A stretch of DNA of 64,000 nt from Choristoneura fumiferana (Eukaryota > Arthropoda > Insecta > Lepidoptera > Tortricidae), in NCBI RefSeq assembly GCF_025370935.1, contig NC_133499.1, forward strand, positions 3,988,588-4,052,587, in the 5' to 3' direction. The notes beneath the pieces are model-generated. The model made no database searches. It was not told where the DNA came from and saw only the letters and a program-made list of their open reading frames with translations. Both the position numbers and the translations under genes were made by a program. Of this stretch, positions 24,101 through 33,516 are shown piece after piece; the stretch's first letter is position 1, and every line of letters starts with the position of its first letter.

Positions 24101-24316
24101 GAAACATGACCGGTGACACAATTTAACGAACGAAAGTTGAAGTTATACTTAAAAAATATGTTTCTCTTTACTTACAACTATGTTCAAACTATCTCGCAAC
24201 ATATCTGCATAAATTTCTTCAATTCCTTCGTAAATATACGACTCCCCGAGACTTCTGAAACCTCCCACGACATTACAACAGCGACAGAGGCCCTTTTCAT
24301 TCCACAAGTCACTCAT
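16908..24316 (-). CDS. ZAD and C2H2 zinc-finger protein (six exons)
   Basis: A probable sequence-specific DNA-binding transcription factor of the insect ZAD-C2H2 class, nuclear. CDS exons on the minus strand are 24176-24316, 23062-23203, 21343-21396, 19259-19327, 18514-18648 and 16908-18109. They total 1743 nt and encode 580 aa. Every junction has GT/AG borders and phases that join (0,1,1,1,1). The ZAD domain has C11-x2-C14 (exon 1) and C61-x2-C64 (exon 2), as in the treble-clef dimerisation domain. An acidic linker (LEDDSSS, DLDDQP) leads to 14 C2H2 fingers from about residue 192, most with TGEKP-type linkers. Finger 6 has a 4-residue His spacing and finger 12 (CKICNKQIGNLSKHMRVH) is shortened by about three residues. 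The start is the first in-frame ATG; two short out-of-frame upstream ATGs are close by. The introns are full of repeats. DNA target unknown. Confidence 0.93.
18140..18410. mobile_element. Palindromic MITE Y, copy 1 (intron 5)
   Basis: Inverted arms start with an AACCYGACTGCCTTAAAAAC-like sequence and include AACAGTCGGG and AGTCTAG. The second copy is at 45112-45345. It lies directly 5' of the exon 6 acceptor on the gene strand. Confidence 0.85.
18514..18648 (-). CDS. ZAD zinc-finger gene, exon 5
   Basis: A 135-bp exon with DTVTSVDLFIQPVVDLDDQP and a basic LRRHKEES patch, acceptor GCTCTCAG, donor GTAAGT, phase 1 to 1. A fragment of repeat X lies directly against its donor. Confidence 0.85.
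18700..19130. repeat. Iterated TTATGCNAATTAAT motif region
   Basis: Degenerate copies of ATTATGCCAATTTAT, TTATGCAAATTAATGTTA, CATGCGAATTAAT and similar words in direct and inverted orientation fill the intron between exons 4 and 5. A related stretch is at 21060-21290 in the intron between exons 3 and 4. Confidence 0.65.
19259..19327 (-). CDS. ZAD zinc-finger gene, exon 4
   Basis: A 69-bp exon encoding GSRDDFSNERNFDIKEGLGL and a short tail, acceptor TTTCTTTCAG, donor GTAAGC, phase 1 to 1. Also linker; like exon 3 it could be skipped in frame. No homology was recognised, so support is from splice signals and phase. Confidence 0.75.
19384..19880. repeat. Helitron-like or SINE-like repeat piece
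   Basis: The left part has CTAGTGTCTACCCGCGGCTT, the complement of ends near 33160, 47120 and 54920. The right part has AAGTAGCCTATGTGTTATTC and an ACATACATACAC run, both common in lepidopteran dispersed repeats. A G-run and CpG-rich block lies at 19520-19570. Classification is uncertain. Confidence 0.5.
20282..20740 (+). mobile_element. RTE-type LINE, 3' end
   Basis: An open frame of about 127 residues is the C-terminus of an RTE-clade RT: FERKVLRKIYGPVKE, RLRWAGHLERMPDTRAVK, RPRGRPKKRWSDCVEEDL and a terminal NWRKIVEEAKTHRGL. It is followed at once by a GAAGAAGAAG tail, the usual short repeat end of RTE elements. It is 5'-truncated and inserted in the intron between exons 3 and 4 of the zinc-finger gene, in the opposite orientation. 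Confidence 0.9.
20818..20930. mobile_element. Repeat U ends joined as a palindrome
   Basis: ATGAACTAAAATAATTTCCT, TTGCTCACCCGCGACCTT and their complements meet head-to-head at 20860, followed by the block GCAAAGTAACGCCTGATTCA. This is the 38.3-kb foldback with its middle removed. Confidence 0.8.
20944..20991 (+). repeat. Short interstitial TTAGG telomere-like repeats
   Basis: Two runs of about three TTAGG units (near 20945 and 20975), the telomere unit of most insects including Lepidoptera. Too short to be a telomere remnant with certainty. Confidence 0.6.
21060..21290. repeat. Iterated TTATGC motif region, second part
   Basis: About nine TTATGC or ATGCGTAA words occur here, related to 18700-19130. 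Confidence 0.55.
21343..21396 (-). CDS. ZAD zinc-finger gene, exon 3
   Basis: A 54-bp microexon encoding DGVKLESGIKLEDDSSSN, acceptor GTGTTCAG, donor GTAAGC, phase 1 to 1. Part of the acidic linker. Its skipping would keep the frame. Confidence 0.82.
21400..21932. repeat. Inverted repeat around 21430-21850
   Basis: AAGGTGACCCGGGGCTATTG at 21444 is matched by the complement CAATAGCCTCGGGTGACCTT at 21828-21847, and GACGCCATCAGACGGCTCAG-like arms lie inside. This is a TIR element of about 400 bp in intron 2. Confidence 0.7.
21934..22084. mobile_element. Palindromic MITE, GGGCTGTTTCACCATCC family, copy 1
   Basis: Perfect terminal inverted repeats AGGGGCTGTTTCACCATCC, inner arms with TTGATTAGTGTTAAC and GATGCCGTCTC, total about 150 bp. 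The second copy is at 44914-45055. I recognise this family as common in Lepidoptera. Confidence 0.9.
22150..22400 (-). mobile_element. tRNA-derived SINE S2, copy 2
   Basis: Fullest copy in the window: tRNA-like head with B-box GGGTTCGATTCCCAG on the minus strand, then TGTGCATCCATGTCTCAG, then a TACGGGATACCCGTAAAAG-like inverted repeat and an end with AAAATTACAAAAAGACTCC. Confidence 0.8.
22430..23040 (-). mobile_element. Non-LTR element 3' part with RNase H end
   Basis: Minus-strand words in frame order are SPSHVGIAGNEQADRLA (C-terminus of a LINE RNase H), KVPWFDGASLPRELLVLAFH and QSGRIPLNNFLNLM, then a degenerate HFLMEC-like tail. This is the C-terminal part of an I/LOA-type ORF2. A related 3' end is at 31690-32050. 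It is 5'-truncated and lies about 20 bp downstream of the exon 2 donor. Confidence 0.8.
23062..23203 (-). CDS. ZAD zinc-finger gene, exon 2
   Basis: Second half of ZAD: SICEGCVKRLRDATVFKQQV contains the C-x2-C pair and the helix that ends the domain. The acceptor is TTTTTTTTCAG, the donor GTATAT (non-ideal), phase 0 to 1. A LINE fragment begins only about 20-30 bp inside the following intron. Confidence 0.9.
23339..23622 (-). mobile_element. Poly-A retroposon B, copy 2 (intron 1)
   Basis: Reverse orientation, starting with the poly-T at 23336. Body and head match the copy at 10687. Confidence 0.9.
24176..24316 (-). CDS. ZAD zinc-finger gene, exon 1
   Basis: It starts with MSDLWNEKGLCRCC and encodes residues 1-47, the first half of the ZAD domain. 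The donor is GTAAGT, phase 0. The leader just upstream has two tiny reading frames (MFL-stop and MKNYE-stop), the second overlapping the start. Confidence 0.9.
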
Positions 24317-25048
24317 AATTCTTCATAAAAACATAAAGTTTCAAATTATGAAGTGCGTACGAATACACTCACTGTACCACATCACACTGACAGGACAGAC
24401 AGACAGACAGACAAATTCAGTCAGTCAGACAATTTTCTTTTTTTTTTCTTTTTGTTTGACGTTTCTCATAGACCTAAAGTACAATTCAATAGAATCTGTC
24501 AATTTTCTACATATTTAAGACACCCTATCATGGGCACACTTGATTATATATGTCCCTGTTGTTGCAATTATCATCTAAAAGGAATCAAAAAAGAATAATA
24601 GTCACATCACAAAGCCTTAGGCAGCCCGGTGTTTATATTAGTAGGCTGGAAGTGTCTACAGGATTGTCAGATTCTATTGAATTGGAGTTTATACCTATAC
24701 CTTTATTTCCTCTAAGACGGTTCTAAGTCTAGTCTGTGGTAGCTGCTGCTGGGCTACTACGAAACTCGACGTTCTACGAAGTTCGTATCGTACCGTTCCT
24801 CTCGCTCTCGTATTAAATAGTGTAAGTGTCAGAGAGACCGCACGACACGGACTTCGAGTTTCGAATTTCATAGTAGCCCAGCTGCTTCTTTCCTTTCTTG
24901 CATCAATCAAGCAAGCAAAGCAAGAGACTTTGGCAAGAGAGAAATCGCGGTCGTGTTATTTTGTGTGTAGTATTGCGAATTCAAATATTGTCGTCAATTA
25001 AAAGTTCTAACTCGTTAATAGTGGAAAAGGTTGATACTGAGAAGAATA
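24317..25048. promoter_or_regulatory. Divergent promoter interval
   Basis: The starts of the zinc-finger gene (minus) and the export-factor gene (plus) are 732 bp apart and face away from each other, so both promoters must lie here or overlap. A GACAGACA run (24394-24415) and a palindromic MITE (24742-24886) occupy part of it. No clear TATA box is assigned. Confidence 0.6.
24742..24886. mobile_element. Palindromic MITE P, copy 1
   Basis: The arms read GCTACTACGAAACTCGA and, inverted, TCGAGTTTCGAATTTCATAG, with CTCTCGCTCTCGTATTAAAT in the middle. Other copies are at 30755-30885, 56198-56330 and 57975-58108. This one sits between two divergent genes. Confidence 0.9.
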
Positions 25049-25079
25049 ATGGAAATTGAGGCAGTAAATATGTCGCTGG
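25049..25079 (+). CDS. Export-adaptor gene, exon 1
   Basis: A 31-nt coding piece encoding MEIEAVNMSL and the first base of the next codon. Donor GTAAGT. The join gives MSLDDIIK exactly, which confirms the splice. Confidence 0.85.
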
Positions 25080-28000
25080 GTAAGTTAAAGTAATTCTTGT
25101 TCCCTCCATTTTGGTTACTGGTTACCAAGGTATTTCCATAACTTTCTTGCTGTAGTTTCATTCGTGGTAATTTTAATTTGCAATTACAGTCATTAAAATT
25201 TAAGCTATCGAATTTTATGCACACAAGCAACCTTAGATCTATAATTTGAAAAGTTCCTAATAGTTTTGTAAACATACTGTTTCTACGAATCTTGCCATTT
25301 TTACTTACTGTGAGTACTTAGCCCAGTGATCTAAAAAAATCGACAATCATTTAGCTAATTACTGGTTTGGCACAGATTAAGTAATAGTACAAGTGGGTTT
25401 GGGTTTGGGTCAATTCTATTATACCTAATTCTATTCATTTTGTTATAACAAGAAATGGTCACACACTTTGTCATTGCCTTTCAATTGTGTAGAATATGTC
25501 TAGTTTGTTGCATGTAATTACTTATGCATAGTATAGCCTTTTTTCTCTGTAACAAATATATTGTCTGGACATGAACCAGTTAGCAACTTGATGCATGGAA
25601 CTATAATTTCTTTTTTACACTGACATGTGACTCCCCGCCTCATTGGAAGACTCAATGGCCAACTGTGTGTGTAATCATTCACTTCAAATCTCGTAGCACT
25701 ACCTTTAACCTGGATCCCCCCGGTCCTCACTTGAGGACATAAAAAAAAAGTAATTTTAACTTTACTTGATTGATTTTGGGTCATCATGAAAACAAATTTT
25801 ATGTCAAGACCCAGGAGGATAAAACATGGTGTATGGTGGTGTGCTAGAATTATCCTTCCTCGTCCGATGGAGCCTAAAGTTGCTTAGCTTTACTCTGATC
25901 TTTTACTTCATTACAGATGACATTATAAAGCAGAACCGCATCGGCAAGAACAGCCAAGGTGGTAACAGGGGTCAAAATCGTGGACGGTCCCAAACCCGAG
26001 CCACAACACCTGCTGGGTCCTACAACAGACAGAATCGTGGTCGTTCAAAGACACCAAACAGATCCTATAACAGGCAAAATCGAGGCCAATCCCAGACACG
26101 AGACAGGACACCCAACAGAAACTACAAAGGGGGTCAAAATCGGGGTCGTTCGCAGACACCAAGTAGATTTTACAATGCTGGACAGAACCAGAATTATGGT
26201 CGCTCGCAAACACCAAATAGATTCTTTAATGGAGGACAGAATCAGAATCGTGGTCGGTCACAGACACCAAATAGGTCGTTCAATGGTGGACAGAATCGCC
26301 GTTTGCAGACACCAAACAGGTCTTTTGGTGGGGGGCAGAACCGTGGGCGCTCAAAGACACCTAACAGGTCTTTTAGAGCTAACAGTCGGTCGAGATCTAG
26401 GTAAGTATGTCTTCTGTTTGTATACTAATTTTTGTGTGATTATGGAATTTCTATTCAACCGTTGGGCCGCAGCATGCGAAACTATGGATGTAGTTTAGTA
26501 CATAATTGTCACACACGGGGCATGCATTGAAGAGTGCTGCCTCTCTACTGCAGTGTGCTGGTGCACCGCTACAGACCCAAACTACCAGCTGTGTACCCTG
26601 GAATTGACCCACTGTATGCCAATGCACATAAGGGAGGGCGAATCCACTGTTGTGGGCATGATGGGCATGCCCACAACCCAAATAGACTAGCAACAACACA
26701 CTTTGAAAAGTCATTCATAAGCAAGTTTGTACTCGAACTCGCACTTGGCCGGTTTTTGGGTGGCTGTGATTTGGCTGTGACCACAACCTTTTTTGAGGGC
26801 TGGATCCGCGCCTGAATGCACATGAAACACTGCACAAATAATAATTAAATCAAATCAAAAATAGTACATTACTGCAGAGGCGGGGAAGTAGGGGGTTGCC
26901 GGCCAAGCAGATATATAGGGATGCGAGGCCAGCAACCCCACATTCCGGCCGAGACTTGTATAATGCTTTTCTCAAACATGACATGAAATAAAATAAAAAA
27001 CCAAGAAATCAAGCTGGCGGGACGCTAGTCTGGTCGCCCTGTTGTGTTCGCGCGTGTCGAGCTGGCGGCTGCGGGCGGTGGTGCTGGGTGTGGGCGTGCG
27101 CCGTGTCGCAGAGCGCGCGTTGAATGAAACAAAAGACGGTCGCATTGCCGGCCAGCGGCCTGCAAAGTTGTATGAAATCTCTTTGCAGGCCGCTAGAGTG
27201 GCCGCGCGCACGCAGCTGAGCCACAGCGCCTGCAGCGCGATACTTCTCAGCCTATTATTTGTAACACAACGTCAATATTTCATGTCACGTTTGAGAAAAA
27301 AATATTTCTGAGCTGAAATACATAGTGTTAAATCACAAGTATTTAAGTAATTTTATGATTTAAATTCGGCTTTTCTTCCGCGTGCCTCGTTTTGTTCGAC
27401 GCATGCAACTGTACCGAAATATCGAGCTTCTCTAAAATCAAAGTATGCGGAACAAAACCAGAAGATTTTTAAAATTTAAATCTTAAAATTTGTAATGACC
27501 GAGATAGTCTAAATACTTAATCAAGTAATGACCGAATGTCCGCAGGTCCCGCCAGAGGTCCCGTTCCCGCTCCCAGCCGCGCTCGCACTTCACGCCGCGC
27601 GGCCGCGCCGGCCTGGAGGAGCCCCAGGCTGGCATCCCGGAGCTGGTCCAGATTGGGAACTATAGAGGTAAGCTGCGGGATTCCTAGGTTATAGTTATGA
27701 TAGGTTATTTTCCTTGTTATATGTATGTGTAAACTCTTTATTGTACAAAATAAAAGAAACAATAATGCTTCAATTACACTTTCGTGATTCTCTTGTGAAA
27801 CATGATTACTTATATTCCAATTCAAAAAAAAAAAGTTGTCTAAAAACCAAAAGAAATCTCCATGATATTTTTTTTTATGTTTTCTATCGAGTATACAGGT
27901 TCAATTTTTAAAGTATGTGTTTATTTTAGTAATACGAACAAAATACCTACCTAAAAACGGGCGCGTTCGGACTAACCGCGGCTGCGCGGGGTCAAAAATC

Positions 28001-28712
28001 TCCAAAAATTGCGTTACATATTACTACTTGAACGCCCCCCTATCCCCCATATTCACATTGATTGGCAGTATAAGCTCGGTGCCTTTAATGGATGCCCAAT
28101 TGTCTGGTTTATTATTAATTTCAACCATTGTGCCTTTCAGGTGGCTACCAGAACCAGATGCGTCGTTCGAACTCCAATTCCAACATATTCCTGAAGAAGA
28201 ACAAAAACTACAATCAGATCCATTCACAGACATTCAACCGTTCACAGAATTACGATTCCGATTTAACTGTTAGTGTATCCAACAACTTCGCTAAAGGCAA
28301 GAACAATAACTATTTGAACAAGAACAGTTTGAATCAATTGAATAACCAGTATGGCTATCAAAACAAATCCGGACCTGGTAGTGTAAAATCCATGGGATCC
28401 CATAAATCTAACCGATCAAACTACTCTAACAAATCTTATAAATCTAACTCGAATAAGTCTAATAACTCAAGATCTAATAACACTTTTAATAACTCTTTCA
28501 AATCGAAGGGCTTTAACAAGTTTATGAACAATTTTCAAAGGCAGGGTGCCCGACAGAATTTTATCCAAATGTTGAACCCAAAATTGCAAGAAGAGATTGC
28601 TGCGATCCAGGGTAGACCTAAGGGGACGGTGGTTACCCCTATGGGGGTAGATTTCACCTTAGTGCCTTCTATTACAGCTCAAACGCTCCACCAACGGTTC
28701 GCTGGGGCATAA
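25049..28712 (+). CDS. UIF/FYTTD1-like mRNA export adaptor (four exons)
   Basis: Probable nuclear RNA-binding export adaptor. Exons are 25049-25079, 25917-26400, 27546-27667 and 28141-28712. The total is 1209 nt and 402 aa; all introns are GT/AG and phases join (1,2,1). The N-terminus contains MSLDDIIKQNR at residues 8-18, the short helix by which ALY/REF and UIF bind the helicase UAP56. There is no RRM, which argues against ALY itself. Residues about 20-170 hold around eight imperfect repeats of the type QNRGRSQTPNRSFNGG, likely RNA-binding and rich in SQTP phosphorylation-type sites. The C-terminal half is Asn/Ser/Lys-rich and ends TAQTLHQRFAGA, similar to the short C-terminal motif in other export adaptors. 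Family assignment is by motif, not by search; an alternative is an unrelated RS/RG-rich protein with a UAP56 motif. Confidence 0.8.
25917..26400 (+). CDS. Export-adaptor gene, exon 2 (RG/SQTP repeats)
   Basis: Acceptor TTCATTACAG, donor GTAAGT, phase 1 to 2. It encodes the rest of the UAP56 motif and all the QNRGRSQTP-type repeats. The DNA repeats are about 51 bp long and have diverged mainly at third positions. Confidence 0.92.
26870..26960. repeat. GC-rich short repeat with inverted ends
   Basis: GGGGGTTGCCGGCC and GGCCAGCAACCCC form inverted arms about 40 bp apart. It is in intron 2 of the export-adaptor gene. Confidence 0.6.
26970..27303. mobile_element. TIR element with GC-rich core (intron 2)
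   Basis: Terminal inverted repeats CTCAAACRTGACATGAAAT at both ends enclose a GC-rich core with an inner inverted pair, GCGGCCTGCAAAG and CTTTGCAGGCCGC (27167-27195). Confidence 0.8.
27546..27667 (+). CDS. Export-adaptor gene, exon 3
   Basis: Acceptor TGTCCGCAG, donor GTAAGC, phase 2 to 1. It encodes SRQRSRSRSQPRSHFTPRGR and GIPELVQIGNYR. GC-rich compared with its flanks. Confidence 0.88.
28141..28712 (+). CDS. Export-adaptor gene, exon 4
   Basis: Acceptor GTGCCTTTCAG, phase 1. It encodes GGYQNQMRRSNSNSNIFLKK through the Asn/Ser-rich part to RFAGA-stop. AATAAA overlaps the stop region (28710-28716) and may serve as polyadenylation signal, though further ones could exist. Confidence 0.92.
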
Positions 28713-28754
28713 TAAAACCATAATCCATAGGTCTAGAAATATTTTGTTTGTGAA

Positions 28755-28972
28755 AACTTTTGCTTAATGCTAAGCCTGGTTCACATTTATCTGTTGTGTT
28801 GTGTCGTGATGCTCTCTGTGTCTCTCTCTCTCTCTCTATGCTTGTGATGCGACACAACACACTGCATCAGGTAAATGTGAACGCAACCATATAAAATGTA
28901 TGTCACGACGACGACACAACACGACAGTTAAATATGAACCAGGCTTAAGGCTAAGCAAAAGTTTTTATTCAT
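28755..28972. mobile_element. Palindromic MITE downstream of the export-adaptor gene
   Basis: Outer arms AAAACTTTTGCTTA and inner arms AAGCCTGGTTCACATTTA are inverted at both ends. A (TC)n run lies in the middle. Confidence 0.85.
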
Positions 28973-30540
28973 TTGAAATCCACTATGGCTGCGTTTCAAC
29001 CAGAGATCTGTGAGGAATATGTTTGTCACAAACCAATAAAGTTTCAGTCAGTGCTGCTTTAGTGGACACAGCTCAGCGGAGCATGGTTTTTGCGTGTACA
29101 ACACAAGGAAAGGATGTGTGAATGTTTTGCGAAGTACTCAGTCAGGTATAGGTAAAAAACTAAGGAAAATGACCTGATCATCAAATGACAGATTTCGCAT
29201 ACAAAAACTGTCATTTGATGCGAACGCGAGCATCAGAAACGTTAGGCAATGCGACCACTGTTCTATGTAGTAGTAACATGCCCGTATAGATAAGTCGATG
29301 TTTCATATTCGAAAAATGATCTCGTATGAATTTTGTGCACTACTACGTATAACAGGTCATATTCTTTAGTACATTCTGCGTTAAGGGCCGTAAGAAGGGG
29401 ATTACTAAAGAGAGTCTATTAGATGATTATTGCAAAACAATTTGATATAAATTTAAAATGGAAAAATAACGAAGTTTCATGAAGCATAGATAAGTTTTGT
29501 GGCTTAAAATTGGGTCATAGCTATACCTAGTGACATCCACGACGACGCGTGATTTTGTCTAAATTTGCCATTAATGACATTGTAATAAGAACCACGGCAC
29601 GCGTCGTCGTGAATGACTCTACCTATAAGTTTTAAAGATATAAATAAAACGTTGGCTGACTTGAAACCTCTTTAGTCTGAAATGACGTACCTACTAACTT
29701 GTTTGCAAATTTTAAAACTAAACTTTTCCTCCCTGGAGATGAAAAACTAAGTAAATCTATTATTTCCGCGGGAACAATTTAATAACGTCATTGACGAGCA
29801 AGTGTGATGAAATATTACGTTACATTGTGCATTGAGGACCGTAAGAAGGGGATTACTAACGAGAGTCTATTAGAAGCCCGACGCCGAAGGCATGGAATAA
29901 CATCATTGACAAGCAAATGTGATGAATTTCACTCTGCCTCACCGCTTAAGAGAAGTCTCTTCGTTCCATTCTCCATACAAACGTAGTCCCGGTCTTATTT
30001 GAAAACTAGGCAACAGAAATAGATGAAATTTTGTAACTATGGACTAGACGTAATTATCTATGCCTGTGGTTTTCAGATTTTCATATAAATGTGTACTTAA
30101 TATCAGAATTACAGGAGCTCAAAAGTCGACAAAAAGAAAGATGTCAACTTTGCACGAGAATTACAGACTAATAAAGCATTTTTACAAAAATCGAAAAAAC
30201 CACAGGCATAGAAAATATAATGAATATCTTGATTGTAAAATATCATTGATTTCTGTGCCATACTTTCGTATAATATTAAAACTACTAAAATTCAACCGCC
30301 CAAATCTTGAAAAGCCTACAGCTATCTCGATATAAATTACGGACGTCGTTGCGGAAGGCACGGGGGGGACGGCTGCGAGCGCTTATGTCACGAGCGATAA
30401 AGACAGCAATATCTCAAACGAACACCTAACGCGGCCGCGCGGTCGGCAGGGAAACTTCTCTTATTTGAAAAGAGTTCACTACACGCACTCGCTACGCATT
30501 CTCGCACAGCTACCCGTACATCTCTGGTGAAAACGCAGCC
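28973..30540. repeat. Non-coding DNA with internal direct repeats
   Basis: GACCGTAAGAAGGGGATTAC occurs at 29388 (as GGCCGTAAGAAGG) and 29838, with following sequence alike (GAGAGTCTATTAGA). TCATTGACGAGCAAGTGTGA at 29786 recurs as TCATTGACAAGCAAATGTGA at 29902. A CACGACGACGCGTG inverted pair lies at 29538 and 29600. No gene was recognised; the open frame at 29804-29986 is made of these repeats. Confidence 0.55.
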
Positions 30541-30754
30541 TAAAACAACAGAAAACTTCATAAATCATAAATCATTTATTTGCATAAGAACATGGTACAT
30601 ATTTTGTGGTAAGAAAGAGAGTTTCACATGTTTTTGTCACTATGTGACGTACAAATTCTAGTTTAAAACTAAGGATAGGTATGTTTTAATCTTAATAACA
30701 TTTAATTAATCTAATTATTCAAGTTACACTGTAAGTAGATACAGATACAGGCCC

Positions 30755-30885
30755 TATACCACGAAGTGCAAAACTCGAACTTCGTATGTTGCCGTCCCGC
30801 TGACGCTTATGTCATTTGATACGCGAGCGAAAGGGACGGTGCGATACGAACTTCGATTTGCGAGTTTCGTAGTAGCCCCTCTGAT
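30755..30885. mobile_element. Palindromic MITE P, copy 2
   Basis: Arms with ACTCGAACTTCGTATG and CGATACGAACTTCGA; the right end is GAGTTTCGTAGTAGCCCC. Confidence 0.85.
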
Positions 30886-30892
30886 TCGCTTT

Positions 30893-31082
30893 TAAGGTAA
30901 ACGTCCACTTGTCGGTATCGTACGCATCGGACGCATCGCACGCAACGGATCGTAGTATTCTTTGTATAGAAACTCATATAAGTGCGTCCACCTGTCCGCA
31001 TCGTAAGCATCGCACGTTTCTATACAAAGCAACAAATCCGATACGTCCGAAGCGTACGATGCGGATAAGTGGACGCCTACCT
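30893..31082. mobile_element. TIR element GGTARRCGTCCACTT
   Basis: Inverted arms of about 40 bp include GTCCACTTGTC and ATCGTACGC. TTTAA flanks both sides, which is compatible with a TTAA-type target, but the border is ambiguous by one base. Confidence 0.8.
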
Positions 31083-31559
31083 TTAAACTCTTTATTTACT
31101 TCTTTCGTTAAGCAAAAGTTTTTCATGCCAGTTGGACGGGTACATGGTGAAATTGGCAGCACTATGGTCCAAAAAGCCATGAGGTATAGGTTTAATTGAA
31201 AACCCCATGCTGTATAAATCAAGCTAATAGTTTACAGATTCTAGTTTTCTTGTCTCAAATGTTTTGTTCAGGACTTACTTGTGCCTAACAATCCAGATCA
31301 CGCGTACAAATGTACATTACGCACAGATATGATCTGTTTAGTAGTACTTTAAGTTGTATATTTCATATTGTGCTCCTTTGGAAGAGGAAGCCCGTTTTAG
31401 TTAATTTAATGTGTTTTTATTTTTATGTAAAAATTAATTGTTTAAATAAATGTTATAGGTTTACTGTACTAAATCTACTTATATAAAATTGTTTCGCCTG
31501 ACTGATTCATCATCGCCCAGCCGAAACTATTGGAGCCAGAAACTTGAAGCAGAAATATT

Positions 31560-31690
31560 TCTTGAAGGGGGCGTTCAAGTAATACGTAACGCAATTTTGT
31601 AGATTTTTGCCCCCCCCCCCCCCCCCCATGTAACGTGCCGTAACATTTTTCTGTACCCCCCCTCCCCCTTTTTTTATTCAATTTTTTTTG
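31560..31690. repeat. Repeat with C-run, GGGCGTTCAAGTANTACGTA
   Basis: The block GGGGGCGTTCAAGTAATACG leads to a run of about 18 C. The same block, inverted, is at 27985-28045 in intron 3 of the export-adaptor gene. Confidence 0.7.
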
Positions 31691-32050
31691 AGGCTTAAGT
31701 GCACTTGCGTGACTATGCCAGCCTCATTGAAAGACTCGATGTCCACATTCATCAAACACTCCTATTGCGATGTCCAGATTATCTGGCTGCAAAGGGGTGC
31801 TTGATGAACCTGTAAATTCGTACTGCATCTTCCGATACCGGACAACTCAAAATAACATTCACTGCACCATTGAACAGGTCCAAATCACTCAACCACCTCT
31901 CGCGGATATCCTTCGTCAATACACACTCCACCAAAAAATTTATTAAGTCCCCAATCTTATTACAATCCGTGCACATGGGGGATTGAACTACTTTCATCAT
32001 ATTTAAAAATTTATTCAATGGAACATGTCCTGACCGCACTGAATGCACTG
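31690..32050 (-). mobile_element. Non-LTR element 3' end
   Basis: The minus-strand frame reads MHSVRSGHVPLNKFLNMMK, SPMCTDCNKIGDLINFLVEC and ERWLSDLDLFNGAVNVIL, a C-terminal zinc-knuckle-like tail of a LINE ORF2, followed by a short 3' UTR. It is related to the element at 22430-23040. Confidence 0.8.
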
Positions 32051-32669
32051 AATGCTATAACTTCCAATTTTTTTTACATAGTAGAAGGTTTATGTTATGT
32101 ATGTAAATAAGGGTTAAACATACAGGTTGTCTCTGAACATGGGGCTTTAAATTCAGGGTTTTCGATTCTATTCACAAAACTGAGCTACTTTTATTATGTG
32201 ACATTTGCAAAAAACTTAAATTTAGATCATTTATTGATCCTGAAAGTTTAATTGTTAAATCAGTGTATCGGACATGGCGGTGCGGTGTTATCGCTCTCTT
32301 GGTACGGGGGGCTTGAAATAATTTTTGACATTTATTTGACATCTCTTAGATAAACAGTTAACAATGTGTTGTCAATTTAGAATTGTATCGCATACATTGA
32401 AAATTACTACATTTAATTTGTATGAAAAAAATAATTAAGTGTTCTTAGTTATGTGAGTATAATCGAACCCTAGATTTAAAGCCCCCATGGTCAGAGACTG
32501 TATAGGTAACTCAGGCTTGTGACAAAAAAGTATTGTTGTTTTTTTTTTTGTTAAGTTGTAGGTAAGAGATTACTATAATTAAGTCTAAGTATAAAACATA
32601 ATGACCTCAATCGATTTTTGTTTGTTACAAAATTAAAAGATTTGATTATGTATTTGCTCTTTTGATTAC

Positions 32670-32800
32670 TTCATCATCCCAGCCTGTATACATTCCACTG
32701 CTGGGCACAGGCCTCCTCTCAGAATGAGAGGGCTTGATCCGTAGTTCCCACGCGGGCCCAGCGCAGATTGGGAACTTCGAACACGCCATTGAATTGCGAG
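32670..32800 (+). repeat. Common lepidopteran LINE/SINE tail
   Basis: CATTCCACTGCTGGGCACAG and CCTCCTCTCAGAATGAGAGG, a block I recognise from many lepidopteran repeats. A divergent relative opens the RTE fragment at 51440. Confidence 0.6.
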
Positions 32801-32939
32801 TAGTCTAGTTCCTACTTAACCTACTAATATTATAAATAGCCGTTTCCGGGATAAAAACTATCCTATGTCCTCCCCGGAATGCAAACTATCTGTATACCGA
32901 ATTTCATTGAAATCGGTTCGGCGGTTTAGACGTGATAGA

Positions 32940-33165
32940 GTACTTTCTAATTTCTAATATTATAGTAGGAAAGTAGGATGCGAAAGTTTGTGAGTGAGTG
33001 AGTGAGTATTCAGTAGTAGTAGTTACTCCTTCACGCTGAAACGGCTGGACGGATTTGGTATGTAGATAGCTGGACATCTAGAATAAAACAGGCTACTTTT
33101 TACTCCGATATTCCCACGGTAAAGGGAAAAAACTCGAAGCCGCGGGTAAACTCTAGTATGAAATA
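32940..33165 (+). repeat. Helitron-like short element
   Basis: It starts with TAATATTATAGTAGG and GCGAAAGTTTGTGAGTG, then ACTCCTTCACGCTGAAACGG, and ends GAAGCCGCGGGTAAACTCTAG. The same start and end formula occurs at 46735-47125 and 53265-54925. The CTAG end resembles Helitrons, but class is inference. Confidence 0.55.
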
Positions 33166-33516
33166 AAACAACCATTAGAGGGGTAATGTATGATATAATT
33201 CAATACATTTCACATCGAAAATGGAGGTCTGACATGCGCAGTTAGTCAACTTACCGTATATTTATTATCTACCTAAACTAAACAATAATAACAATTTAAA
33301 ATAAATGCTGCAATTGCGACCGAGCTGTCTCATGGGACACTATATTAAAATTATACAATTAAAAAAATATTGTGAACCTTTTCGTAGATACAGTCACAGT
33401 ATAGTCAAGTAATCTAAAAATTAGAGCTGCCTGTCTACTGGTAGAGATAGATAACAGGGCGAGTAAGTAATGCGGAGCTAGATAGCGAATCGGAGCGAGA
33501 AAGCACGGAGCGGTTT

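Noticed and set aside
26534..26835. Coding exon in intron 2 of the export-adaptor gene
   Set aside because: Overlapping frames on both strands with no splice signals that fit the gene's phases; exon 2 to exon 3 joins correctly without it.
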